A stretch of DNA of 64,000 nucleotides, from the NCBI RefSeq assembly GCF_963675165.1, contig NC_087377.1, forward strand, positions 9,565,122 to 9,629,121, in the 5' to 3' direction. A model generated the notes under the pieces. It was not told where the DNA came from. It saw nothing but the letters and a program-made list of their open reading frames with translations, and did no database searches. Shown here piece by piece: positions 45,432 to 56,860 of the stretch (the stretch's first letter is position 1; each line of letters starts with the position of its first letter). Source of the stretch: Halichondria panicea (lineage: Eukaryota > Porifera > Demospongiae > Suberitida > Halichondriidae). The position numbers and the translations under genes are program-made.

Positions 45432-45721
45432 TTTATTTGGACACATACTCACCAAAATAATTAATTGATAAATCGATGACAGTTAAAATAATTTATAGGC
45501 TTCTTTGCCTTTTTTTTTTTATTTTCAGCTTGTTTGTAGGAGACAGATTCCGTTAACATTATGACTGATTAATGACACCTCAATAACAACTTTTAAACAT
45601 TAAAAATCTTTACCTGGTACAAGGAGAGTGTGATGATAAAATTATTATACTTAAAATAATGATGATCCAGTCATAGTTTATTGGTGTAGTGATGTAAGCT
45701 CCAGGTGTCTTGCAAATTCTT

Positions 45722-46074
45722 ATGTTGTAAATTCTCGTTAATTTGGTCACCCTTGAAGTTTGGCCGCAATATATAGCGAGGTGACTGCATGTATTTCAGA
45801 AAATAGCCGTGGCTAAATATAGCGGTCCCTCAGTGCCTCGAATCTAATGACTGATTTTGCCGCTCTTTCTTAAAATTAATGTTTTGTATTTTACAGCTCA
45901 GTAATGTAGAACGCACTTTTTAAATGATGCTCTATTATAATAAATTAAAACTCTATATAGTTTGGGGCAGCCAGAATAATACAGAATAGCAACTGCCAAT
46001 CTGTGCCAAACGAAACGACTGGTGTATCGAGATGACCGTAATTCAGAGAGCTAGATTATCGAAAGTCTACTGTA
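45722..46074. mobile_element. pogo/Tigger-like MITE (copy 2)
   Basis: TTCTCGTTAATTTGGTCACC at the left and ATTATCGAAAGTCTACTGTA at the right, with GGCCGCAATATATAGCGAGG, TTTCAGAAAATAGCCG and TAGTTTGGGGCAGCCAGA inside. Same family as 38487-38860. Confidence 0.7.
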
Positions 46075-46680
46075 TTACGATGTATATGGATATATAATTA
46101 TGAGATATTTCCTATGTGGCCTGTTATTGACAAGAATTTATGAAAACACATAACTATAAAACCCTTCATGTTTATCATGTTATTCAGACAACAATAATAA
46201 TTATACATTTGCTAAGCAAACTTGAATGTTAGCTTTCAGCAAAATCATAAGAAAATGAATGCAACCATAAACATACGTGCATGCATGCATAACATACGTT
46301 CAATGCATGGCAAATTCCTGATGGAACGAGGAAAGCTATGCAGTATGCACGTTAATTCTTTTCTGCTATTTAAATTCAGAACTTTGAGCCCCAGGTCGTA
46401 AGGAAACCGCTCCTAATATGTAATCATCATCTATATACACTAATTTTTGGGCAGCATGCAGTTATACCTATTACATAATTACACAGTGCATGGCTGCATG
46501 CATGGGTAATTAAATTTTGGTTCAACAACGCTTGAGAATATAGATCGATGTGTATACATTGCAATAGTGGTCTTCAAAAGCTAAATGCTGTAATAATTTA
46601 TTTACAGATGTATATACAAAATGTAGTACGTTAAATGCCTTCCATGCAGACTCTGCTACCACACATAGGGAAAGGGATAC
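46075..46680. other. Stretch without recognised feature
   Basis: A short block (TTGCTAAGCAAACTTGAATG, TTAGCTTTCAG) also occurs at 16015-16045. Nothing else is supported. Confidence 0.35.
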
Positions 46681-46684
46681 TGTA

Positions 46685-47060
46685 TATAACGGGAAAATTT
46701 GACAAATGATTTAATTTGGCGATTTGGCAAATTATACTGAAAATCGCTAAATTTAAAACGACCAAATTAAAGGGAGCAATGATTATGAGTCACGAGTTTA
46801 AAGTTTAAAATTACAATTCTAAGAAAACAGATGAAGGGAAGGTCTTATCATATCCTAAATCTACCACATTATTGTAGAACCGAAAAAATTTGGCGGGTGT
46901 TTTAATTTGGCAAATTTTACTGAAATCGCCAAATTAAAAATTTCCAGTGGACACGTGCGTCATTGCTGTACTATAGCCACGCCTGAGACGCCAAATTAAA
47001 AAGCGCCAAGTTGGTTCAAATGGCTTATTCTCCAAATATAATATACCCCCCAGTTACACG
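46685..47060. repeat. TTTAATTTGGCG repeat, two partial copies
   Basis: AACGGGAAAATTTGACAAAT then TTTAATTTGGCGATTTGGCA at 46698; the pattern recurs at 46890 (AAAATTTGGCGGGTGTTTTA) and closes with CGCCTGAGACGCCAAATTAA near 46980. The CCACGCCTGAGACGCCAAAT part also matches the complement of 360-390. Probably nested or tandem copies of one non-autonomous element. Confidence 0.6.
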
Positions 47061-47367
47061 GTATATGCACACTGCATGGACATTAGGTCGAACACAATAT
47101 TCTAGGTGCTACATTTGTTCATTAAAGCAAAGGCCGTGAAGGTATACACTTTTCCTAATATTGTCCTGTGCAGGTGTTCGAGACCCACAAATGTAACGTT
47201 TATATCTGTGCTCGCAAGTTGTGTACATTTTTAAGACTAGAGTTTTATACCTATGAACTAGCTTGTAGTGATAATAATATATAGTGCATGAATAACAGGG
47301 AGGATAAAAAAACTGACACTAATTTTACGCTAGCTAAATATCATAATTCATTGTATGTCGCTTGGAG

Positions 47368-50300
47368 CTAATGAAACTGCACATGTCCATAAGCGAGGTT
47401 CCCTTGAGTGTGGGGGTCTGGTTTAATGTCCTCGTATACTGGTCCTCTCCGTTCAAGTGGAGCCTGTAATTGTTGAACATGGCTGTACGCAATGTTTTCT
47501 TGAGCCAGGGGGTCTAATATCTCTTCGTATATCACATGTGGCGGTGAACTCATTTCAGTCCCAGTTAATTTCTCAGACCTCCTGCAATTATGCAAAGGCA
47601 ATCCAATCACATGCTAACAAAAAAGTTGTTGAATTACAATGCTTAAACAAGTATATATAGTCAAATGCGTGGGCAGGAATATGGTCTAATCAGTAAGGCT
47701 TCTGTTGACGAACATGGAGATATAATAATAACAGCTGACAATAATTATACATTGAACACCACGCACAGCAGTGAGGACACTCACAAGTACTTAGTTAACC
47801 ATAGATAAAGGAAGAGAGGGATTGGAAACGAAGTGGTGCACGTGATCATTTAACATTAGTTCTACACAGAGGCCTCAAAAACTATCTCAGGACTATTGTT
47901 TGCCGGGTAACTTGCTCGAAATAATTATGTTTCCTCGAGACATCATCTCCTCAGCAATTTATAATACGCCTATTCTGTGAGCCATGTATGGTACTAGCTA
48001 ATGACTGACCACACCCAGTAGAGACGCTTCAAAGTGGGTATTTTATTGCTATAACGTGTAAACTAGAAGTAAGCTGCACAGAATGAGCACATTTGCTAGT
48101 GGTGTGCAGAAATAGACATCAGCTTGGCTACCTTGAAAGCCACGCCCCTTACAGATAAGGCTGCTTAAAACAGCCTCAATTGAACCGCAGGGAAGAGCAG
48201 ATGTTCATTTTTGAGGGTACTTTCATTTCCAATCCCTCTCTTTCCTTTATCTCTGGCTTAACCAACCAATAAAGCTGATAAAATTAAGGCAACTGCAAAT
48301 GAGACAGATCATAGTTTCCCACCGTGGATGTGTTGTGATTGTTATATGAAATTCATTGATGAAATCGAATGTTTATAATGATATTCATGGTATTGAATAA
48401 TGATCCAGCGAACACATAATTCACAGAAGTCTCTGATTAAAGTACACCCTCATTTGGAGTGCATGGCCTAACTATAATGGCCTAACTATATTATATTCCA
48501 GGGTGTCATACAGGATTTTGAAGTGAGGGGGGGGGGGGCCTAAAAGTTACCATCAACTGTATTTTCAATATACCTTGTTAGTATGTTACATATAATAGCT
48601 GGCAATGCTCAGTTATACAACTATATATATAGTACCTGAATGCAAATTGGGGGGGGGGGGAGGTTGAGCCAGAGGATCCCCCTTCTCCCTGTATGACACT
48701 CTGGCTATATATTCAAGAAACTAAGCACAGCACACGCTAGCTGCTATATGCACTATTCCTCCCCAGATAGGAATACAGAGAGTCTGCAGTTCTTACGTAT
48801 TAACCAGAGAAATATGGCTCTAACAATTTGGTTGGTTAGACATGGGGGAAGAGCTAGTCTGGTAAATGTCTTAAGAGTATAAAATCATGCACTGGTCTCA
48901 CGACTTACTCACCCCTTTGGATCTTCATCTTTGACTGATCCTTCATACTTTTTCTTCTGAGTTTCTATACAGTATACAGTGAAGAGGATTATGATAAAAA
49001 CGTAGTATGGCAGCTTACCTATCTGATTATATAGCGTACCACAGGCGTATAAATAAGAATACCTACCCCCACTCCTAAATATAAGTGAAAGCACTGGGGG
49101 CGCTGATGCCTCGGTGTAGGTACCAAAGCTACATAACATAATAGCTAGCTTTTATACACACATTGATTATAATTGTACATGTTATCATGATGATTTTGCT
49201 GCATGTAGAATCCAAAAAATCACAGGGAAACTCAAGAGTGGGTAATGATCGACGATGATTGGTGTTAAAAACAATCGATGCCAAAAGCTAAAATTAATGG
49301 CTGCAAGTCAGCAGAGCCTTGCAGCTCTCTTCTCACTCTTGAAGCTACCAATAGCTAACTACTGAGTAGCAACACTCCGTGAACAAGTTTTGCTACACAC
49401 TCTTCTGAAAAGGCTGCAATGGTAAGCAAAACGAGGCATAACTCGAGAACGAAGCTTTATTTTGAAAATCCACAAATACGAATCCAAGAAAACATGACTA
49501 TAAGCCTATAGAAACTATTACTAGCACTTTATTGATCAGTGAGAAGCTAGAGAGTAATAGCTAGACAGACAAGCAATTGTATGGGTACACAATGTACCTT
49601 TCTTGTTCTTCACACAGCAGTAGCCTACGAGAATACCAATTCCAAGGCCAAACACGATTATAAGAAGAATGACCAACAGTAGAGTGCCACACTTTCCTAC
49701 GTTGAGTATACACGTACATACTTGATCTGTAGCGATATCAATTGACTTACCTTGTTGAATTCCTTTTACGCATATCCTACAAAAACGAGTGAGCAATATT
49801 CCCACAATGATTCCAATAGTAATGGAGAGGAAAACCGCACTTATACTGACAGCTATAACCCAACTTGGAACTATGTGAAAAGAGAGTACAGTTAACAAGT
49901 AATCTATAATACCGTACAGTGCCTTCAGCTTTGAGAGAAAATTTAACCACAGAGTGAGTAGTTGTACTTAATTGTATCTCAAGATTGGAACATTTCTAAG
50001 AAATTGTGCTGATACCATTGTGTAGGTGAATAAATAAGCTACAACCTTATTTGAAAATATTTCCCCAAAAGTTGTTGTAGTGGGAAATCATTTTAGGTAA
50101 AAATGGGGGTGATCGTATAATATATGTGTAACATGAAATATCTCCGGAACTAAAGTATTTCAGGACAACTTTTTTGTATCAAAAGATAGAACATTTATTA
50201 ACAATTAATGTGCAAAAACAATTAGACCTTAGCCGACAAATTTGCTTGAGTTCCATCGCTAAGCGAAAAGGCACCTAAAATATCCCATAAATGAGTATTA

Positions 50301-53300
50301 ATCAGTACGTGTACTTATGTAAGCTATACGTAACCATGCATGCATATGTTAGCTAAACTATTCAGGAATGTTGTGCCAAAGTTCCATACCTTAGCCGAAA
50401 ACAATTGGTCTTTTCCATCGCTAAGCGGTTGTCCACTATAGAAAAATGTTGGTGTTTTATAAACCACCACATACCCACCACCTTTGGTTGCCATGGAAAT
50501 GTTTTTGGATATGTTTTAGATAATTTGTTCACCAATACAATGGTATCATCATATTTTCTTAGAAATGTTCCAATCTCAAAATATTTACATTATGTACTAA
50601 CACGTACCAAATTGCGTTTATTTACTCTATAGACTAAAGGCACTACTGTATAGCGCTTTATTTTTGAGGAACTAAAATTCGCAAGTGCTCAAAATAAATA
50701 AAACTCTGAACATTTAGAGGTTTTTTTCTTGTTTCTCAGATGCCATGTCCAATCAGATTTGCAATAATGCAATCACACGATGTGACGATGACTAAAACTG
50801 GCCAGCTATTATCTTCTACTTTCGTACAGGTTTAGTGAGATTTGAATTGAACTGAAATAATATTTTTATGATGCATAAGTCAGCAGTGGCGGATCTGATT
50901 CTTGAAAGGGGGGTAGGTTCCAATTAGGCTTGTTCACAATATCCTACTCACATAGTATAGTATATATACCCACTCTACACTCACGTGGTATAGCTTCACA
51001 CCGAGCAACAGTTCCACTCCATTCACCATTGCTCAAACACTCTCTGTATGGAGAGGAGTCCATTGAAAGTCGATGACTGCCATCCATACAGAAGGGTATG
51101 GTGAAGTGTTGGGATCCAGGGACTGTCTCATTGTAGCACAAACGTCCATTAGGGATCGTGATACCACCAACAAAACCATCCAATAAACACACCTCTGAGG
51201 ATTGTAACACACTGTGACTTGACAGATCAGCTACATCACATTCTGTATGTGTGTGATATTATAATCAAAATCAACTTTTAGACTCACCTGAGCGTAAGAT
51301 TCCCATCACGTTAAATGATAGTACTCCTTGGTTGAAGTAAACGGAATAACAATAAGTGAAATTAGGTTGTAGAGATGTCAGGACAACATCCAGAGTATCC
51401 CCAGCCATGCCGTTATTAGCTGATATCAGAGTGTTAGCATCACAGTTAGGTGTTATTCCGTAGATCACTGTCAAACCGGTCAAGCCTCGGAAACCACTGG
51501 TCAGACGAGCGGACACAGTGGCACTCGAACCTACTACAAGAACTGTTAGAGTCACAAATGAAGAGATACTGGCTGGCGCTGCAAAAAAATAGTCAATAGT
51601 TAGTTAATGGATGGACAATATCAAGCCACCTTGGAAGGATGTATTCACTGATTGACCACCTCCAATTCCATTGGACACGGTAACAGTCACAGTGAAATCA
51701 TTGCTGGGACGATTATCACTAGTGAACTCCGTCTGGTACTGACACAGGGTAGCATTGCAGTTGCCTGTGAGAACAACTTGTGGATCACCGACGGTTCGTA
51801 CAGAGTAAGTAACTGCAGGAGACAAGCCAGGAGCAACCTCGACAGGACTCTGCATGCATGTGTATGGAAAAGTGTTAGAGCACTGGCTCACAGCCAAGCA
51901 GGTAATGATACGGTATATACATGAACATGGAAAAGCCTAGTGGAAACTACTTAAACTATTTGAAGGCTATGACGAAGCTTTAAAAAGGGCAGTGGTGCAT
52001 AGTCAGACATAGATTTAGGACTATAAGATCACAGCAGTCAGCAAAAAGAAGCCTAAAATGTTATACAAATAAGGCACCTGACTCTGGGAGTCCTGGACCG
52101 TCATTTGGATCACATGCAGCAGACCAGGCCTGGAGTGTTTAAAGTAGGACACTAGGCTGACATGCAGTGGTACCGGAGTAGGCTCATAGTAGCCAGCAAA
52201 GAACCCTGGAGTCTCTTCCCATGAAAATATCCACGTGGCTGTAATAGTGCGTCGAATTAAAGCTATAGCTCTATGGCCAACGTGCAAATTCAAACTTCTT
52301 TGCTTTTGCTCGCTTTTATTCGACAACGAAGCTTTAACACATCAAAATCTAAACTAATAACTTGCTATGTGAAGCCTACTGTAGAAACTGCGCATGCGCT
52401 TATGGAGTCAAAAGCAGACCTCTATACGCTTATATTCGAGAATGCGCCTATAATACAGTAATTTTTGAGCCTCACCCAATAAGCTACCTATAGCTAGAAA
52501 GTGAGTGAGCTAGAACTAGATCTATATCATGCTATTATCATATAATTATATTATGCTACAGTTTATTGTACATTCATAGAGTAGCAACACTCCATGGATA
52601 AGTTTTTCTACACACTCATTTGAAAATTGAAAAGGCTGCAATGAATTCCGAGTAAGCAAAACTAGAGAACCAAGCATTGTTTTGCAAATCCACGAATGAA
52701 AACATGACTAGAAGCCTATAAAAACTCTTAGTTGCACTTCATTGATCCTTGAGCAGCTGTATAGCAGTCTACACACACACACAAACACACTATCGTATAC
52801 CTCGCTTGCGCATGCGCACCGAGGCATAAAAAGGGTAAAGTCCACCTCATCTAAGTCTCCATTTTCTTAGCATGATCAGACAAGGTAACAGCTTGCCCAA
52901 AGAGTCCTTCCAGATTGATATCACCAGCTATATATAGACTGTACAGCTCATAGATAAACGAACTTAGCTGAATCAATTCTGACTAATTGGAAAAGCTTCA
53001 ATTCGAGTACAAAAAACCTGCAGTTGAGCATCCGCTTAAAATAAAGATACGCTTATAATCGAGTAAGCGCTAATAATCTAGTTTCTACGATACCCATGCT
53101 GTAAACGCACCACTACAGCATCCAGGTGCAGGCTCAGAAATCACAAACAGACAGACAGACAAACCACTATACCTGTGTCCGCCCACGCACCTCGGGTAAT
53201 AATTATACTGAAGAATGCTACCAAGTTAGAGAGATACTTACCACTGTTGGGAAGGTGACAGTGATAGAGTCGAGGCGGTCACCAGAATACACTGCCAGCA

Positions 53301-54903
53301 CACTGACATCACCAGCAGCAGGGGGAGATGGTTCTATGGACAAATGTAATGAGTCACAATGTCACACTCACCCTATAGGTAGCTCTCCCTCACCTGTTAA
53401 GTTTAGCATTACAGGAGTGCTGAAGCTTCCAGTCTGACCACCACACAAGTCATAGTTGGCCCTGACCCTAACAGAGCAGTTCTGTGGAACAGTCCAACCA
53501 GAACAAACTCTTGAAGTGCTGGAACTGACTGAACAAGAGCCTCCACAATCTGAGACGACATCATATGAGAAGGAGGTTCCACAGCTGGTTGACTCCACCC
53601 AAGATACGGTGAATGTGAACACACCACCAGCTGTCACCATCACGTTAGTGGGTGGTGGGGGTGGACCTGTGCATGAGGGTTAAAGGTCTAGACTGTTGTC
53701 ACACTGTGATGCTGCTTACCTGCTACTCGCAAGGTATCACTGCCAATCAGAGTAGTATCATCTCTTGAACACATTACAGTTTGTCCATCCATGTTGGCAC
53801 TGATAGTAACTAACAGTTCTGATGTATAGCAAGGTTCTACTCCACTAGTGTCCACTAAAGTACCATTACCGCTAATAGCCCCACTTGTACAAGTTGCAGC
53901 AGCAGTCCCTCCAGAGTACTGACCATGGAGTAATATCACACTGTTGGCTGGAGGACAATCAAAGGCAGTTCCTGACCACACCGTAACAACTCCACCGACC
54001 ACAGTACAAGTGTAGGTCTCCATATCACCAGGGCAGAAACACAGTCTTCCATTGGGAAGAGTGGGGGGGACTAAGATGTCAGTGGCTCCATCACCTAGAT
54101 TTATGACAGTCTATTAATCAGTCTCCACTGCTTTTATCACATTTACACTATCGTACTTCTTTGAAATAAGGTGGCCTACCGTAAGACCTCGATTTAAGGC
54201 GACCCTCCAAATATGCGACACCCAGGAGCTTCAGCAATTTTCTGACCTCTAAAAGTAGCGACAGCTGCATTGACAATTATTATTTTTTAATGTCGCGTTC
54301 TAAATAGAGGTAAATGTAGCCACTCCCTAGCCTTGATTGTAGCCCACTGGAAAATCAGTGTTTTTAAGCGGCCTGAAATCGAGACAAGTAGACTCTGTAA
54401 AGTTACCTCCAATTAGATGCGACCCTCTAAATATGCGACACCAGGACTTCAATATAATTTTTCAACCTCCAAAAGAAGTGACCTCTGGCTTTGTAATTAT
54501 TAAAAAGTGTCGCTTTAAATCGAGATCTTACGGTGTATGTTTTCGAATGCAGTGCACTAAAAGGAGATTTTTTTTTTACATACAATTCATTTTCTATAAG
54601 TAATTGCTATGTAGGAAAAATATATCATAGGTATGACCATGCAGATATAATTATGACGTACAAAACTTGAACACATGTACATGCACAAAACAAATAAACA
54701 TGGAGTCCAAGCTTACTTGACTTAATAAGCAAAGTCCCCAACAGTATTAAGCAGGTAACAACGATCTGTGAATTGACAAGAGTGAGTCAAGTAGATCTAG
54801 CACTGACATTATTATAGCTATAGATAATTATATCGAGAGACAAAACCTATTTCATAGTATTGGCCAGGTAGTAGATCTACAGGGCCTTTACCTTTGCTCT
54901 CAT
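47368..54903 (-). CDS. Receptor 3: Ig/FN3/sushi-type receptor with YEEI tail
   Basis: Exons on the minus strand: 54903-54892, 54765-54717, 54094-53720, 53666-53394, 53333-53242, 52238-52078, 51849-51630, 51578-51288, 51242-50985, 49870-49751, 49696-49598, 48964-48913, 47581-47368. Splice sites are GT-AG and phases agree except between 53242 and 52238, where one phase step is missing: either a small exon was not found or a 1-nt lesion exists. Order: signal peptide (MRAK, IVVTCLILLGTLLI), Ig-like exon (METYTCTVVGG, TVMCSRDD), FN3-like exon (FTFTVSWVES...CSVRVRANYD), two or three further modules (DFTVTVTVSNGIGGG; NFTYCYSVYF), a sushi-like end (YRECLSNGEWSGTVARC), two hydrophobic exons (WVIAVSISAVFLSITIGIIV and LLLVILLIIVFGLGIGILVG), a short basic exon, and a tail with VIYEEIL, IAYSHVQ, VYEDIKP and LAYGHVQ. 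Introns carry several MITEs. Inferred cell-surface receptor with Src-type SH2 docking sites. Confidence 0.83.
47799..48256. mobile_element. CCATAGATAAAGG element in receptor 3 last intron
   Basis: CCATAGATAAAGGAAGAGAG at the left is mirrored by CTCTCTTTCCTTTATCTCTG at the right, both followed inward by GGATTGGAAA. The ends resemble the larger element at 55374-57560. No ORF. Confidence 0.75.
48499..48704. mobile_element. CAGGGTGTCATACAGG element, best-preserved copy
   Basis: CCAGGGTGTCATACAGGATT and CCCTGTATGACACTCTGG are inverted ends; the interior contains long G runs (GGGGGGGGGGGG) and GAGCCAGAGGATC. It lies in the last intron of receptor 3. Superfamily unknown; related to 25890 and 26981. 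Confidence 0.75.
49205..49540. repeat. Dispersed repeat in receptor 3 intron
   Basis: The left part matches 28790-29000. The right part (GAGTAGCAACACTCC, ACACACTCTTCTGAAAAGGC, AAAACATGACTA, AAGCCTATA, CACTTTATTGATC) matches 52575-52755. Both latter copies lie in receptor 3 introns. Confidence 0.6.
49955..50420. repeat. Dispersed repeat, pair with 17030-17320
   Basis: Second copy of the AAGATTGGAACATTTC...CCCCAAAAGTTGTTGTA...ATATCTCCGGAA repeat, inside the intron before the first hydrophobic exon of receptor 3. It is extended by a partial re-copy of CCTTAGCCGAAAACAATTGG near 50390. Confidence 0.7.
52575..52760. repeat. Dispersed repeat copy in receptor 3 intron
   Basis: GAGTAGCAACACTCC...AAAATCCAC-type block matching 49370-49540 in the same orientation. 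It occupies the intron where the receptor 3 reading phase is unresolved. 52760-53230 shows no further recognised feature apart from GCGCATGCGCACC and a short CA run. Confidence 0.6.
54177..54536. mobile_element. MITE, TACCGTAAGACCTCGATTTAA family (copy 2, complete)
   Basis: TACCGTAAGACCTCGATTTA at the left and TTTAAATCGAGATCTTACGG at the right are inverted ends. The body matches 40545-40815. It sits in intron 2 of receptor 3. Confidence 0.8.
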
Positions 54904-55011
54904 TGCAGATCTAACATAGGGCCAGGCAAAGTAGATTCCAAATTCCTTGTTCTCACCAGCCTCCACCTTGTAGCCTCCTTGGGCTAGCTAGTACAGTATA
55001 ATATGGGGTGC

Positions 55012-55165
55012 CGTTTGTGTCAAAATCCAAAAACAGTCCATGTTATGAAATGGAGTCAACGTTATGAAATGAGTCAACGTTATGAAATGGAGTCGACGTC
55101 ATAAAGGTCGACCTTACAACAGACTCGACGTCATAAAGGTCGATGTTTTATAAAGGGTTTGTCTA
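55012..55165. repeat. TATGGGGTGCCGTTTGTG element with GTTATGAAATGGAGTC array
   Basis: TATGGGGTGCCGTTTGTGTC resembles the ends at 6955, 8551 and 29957. It is followed by three or four copies of AACGTTATGAAATGGAGTC and two of GACGTCATAAAGGTCGA. No right end was recognised. It starts about 110 bp upstream of the receptor 3 start codon. Confidence 0.6.
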
Positions 55166-55866
55166 AGTTCACCGTGTTTGATGCACTTCCTTCATGTGTA
55201 TGGAACGCCCATGTGACCCCACCCCTCCATTAGCTAGCTACTCTTAAGGTTAGGGTATTGTGTTTCGCCCCCGCGATATTTATGGAGTATGAATATCATT
55301 ATCTCTATGTTTTCAGTGTAGCATCAGACAAGTTGTACTGGAGTTTCTTGCGTCAATTTTTAGCATGGATAAACCATAGATAGTGTAGTAAGAGGGATTG
55401 GAAACGGACCGCGATTGTCGGCCAGTCCAGGCTGCGCAGGAAGTTAATTCACTGCACCGGAAGCTAATAATAGTTTCTTCACATCACCTTGGGATGGCAG
55501 CACAGATTACAGAGCAGACAGACAGCACATGAGACCTTGATAAGAGCTAGAGCTAAAGAGCAGTGATGAGCATCGAAGGTATAAGTCCAAAATACCAGTC
55601 TACATTTGTATAGCTAGCTTGCTTGTCCATTTTAATATTTGTCCCTTTTAATACAGAGAAACACTCTACTGAGATTGAGAGAAGCCACTAAGCCTCTGTT
55701 TGTGAAGACGAAGGATTCAAGATATTTAGCAGCTAGTGCCAGCATCATGTAACTGCACTGACTTTGAGCAACAAAGTTGTAGCTATGAATGGATGATTTA
55801 CAAGGGAAATACAATTTAATAGCTATCACTTTAGCATATTGTGTACTCACACTCTTATACCCTTAG

Positions 55867-56466
55867 CAGGGGCGTAGCTACCATTGTTTCCTGGTTGCCC
55901 AGAAACCCCCCCAGGAGCTGCTGAGAAAATTGGGCAGGGCTCTCCTATAATTGAAATCAAGCAGCCCTGCCCATCTTTTCATGCACGTGGCTGCAAATCA
56001 ATCATCAGAGCTAGCTAGAGATGGCACCATGAAGCGTTTCACTTTGGCTTTGTCTCAGCTAGTCTCAGCTAGCTAGCTACCTCAAATAAAGAAGACCAAG
56101 ACTTAAGTTCTAGTATCAATCCCAGTATTCTCAGACTCAGCTCTAAGCACAACTTTATTCAGGAAGTATAAGTTTAGAACAATCTCAGCCACATGAAACC
56201 TCTCAGGTAAATAACATTTAATTGTGCTCAGCTAGACTAGCAATACACAATTAATTAACACCTGCCTTTTAGTATGTCTATAGCTAGCTAGCTAGCTTCT
56301 CACAAACATGTAAAAAAGTCAATGAGCAGTAGGTGTTGAGCAGTAGGTGTGCCCCAATCAAGAGGGTGTGGCACCTGAAGTGGGCGTGGTCAAAAATTTC
56401 GCGGCGCTACTGCGCCGCTGATTTTTCTAAGGAAACCCCTGTCTCAAAAGTCTGGCTACGCCCCTG
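55867..56466. mobile_element. hAT-like element with CTTAG target duplication
   Basis: CAGGGGCGTAGCTACCATTG at the left and GGCTACGCCCCTG at the right are inverted. CTTAG occurs immediately outside both (55862-55866 and 56467-56471). The interior lacks a transposase frame. It is nested in the 55374-57560 element, so it is younger. Confidence 0.82.
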
Positions 56467-56582
56467 CTTAGTGTATATAGTTGATTCGATTCATAATTAT
56501 AATTATGGTTGTTTGATCACACGTAAAAAAAATAATTATGTGCATCAAATAGAAATGTAGTTAAACACTTCGAGAGGGTTCT

Positions 56583-56860
56583 AGCCGATTTGCTCACTCA
56601 GAAAGGCACTTGCATCAGGGAGGATGAACAGGTCTCCTACCATGTCAATGAATGATTTGACTGCAAAGGGGCGAGGGGAGTTTTAGGTTTACAATACACA
56701 TTGTATATATACGTACCTGACTGTGAACTTCAGTCCTTGTGGCATCACTACAGCATCTTGTTGCAGCCAGTGCACTTAGCTCCTTACGGCTAGAAACCGA
56801 TTTTTCCCAGTGTCCCAGTCGTCCAGGTATTCATTCTCCAACCCTATAGTATATATCACC
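56583..56860 (-). pseudogene. Exon-like remnants, product unrecognised
   Basis: On the minus strand, CCCCTTTGCAG at about 56661 looks like an acceptor and is followed by a frame reading SFIDMVGDLFILPDASAFLS and then a stop. Upstream, a segment ending CACAGTCAG|GTACGT at 56717 looks like a donor, and codes in one frame for ENEYLDDWDTGKNRF and in another for ELSALAATRCCSDATRTEV. The two segments do not join in an open phase, so this is probably a decayed gene carried by the surrounding 2.2-kb element. Confidence 0.35.
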
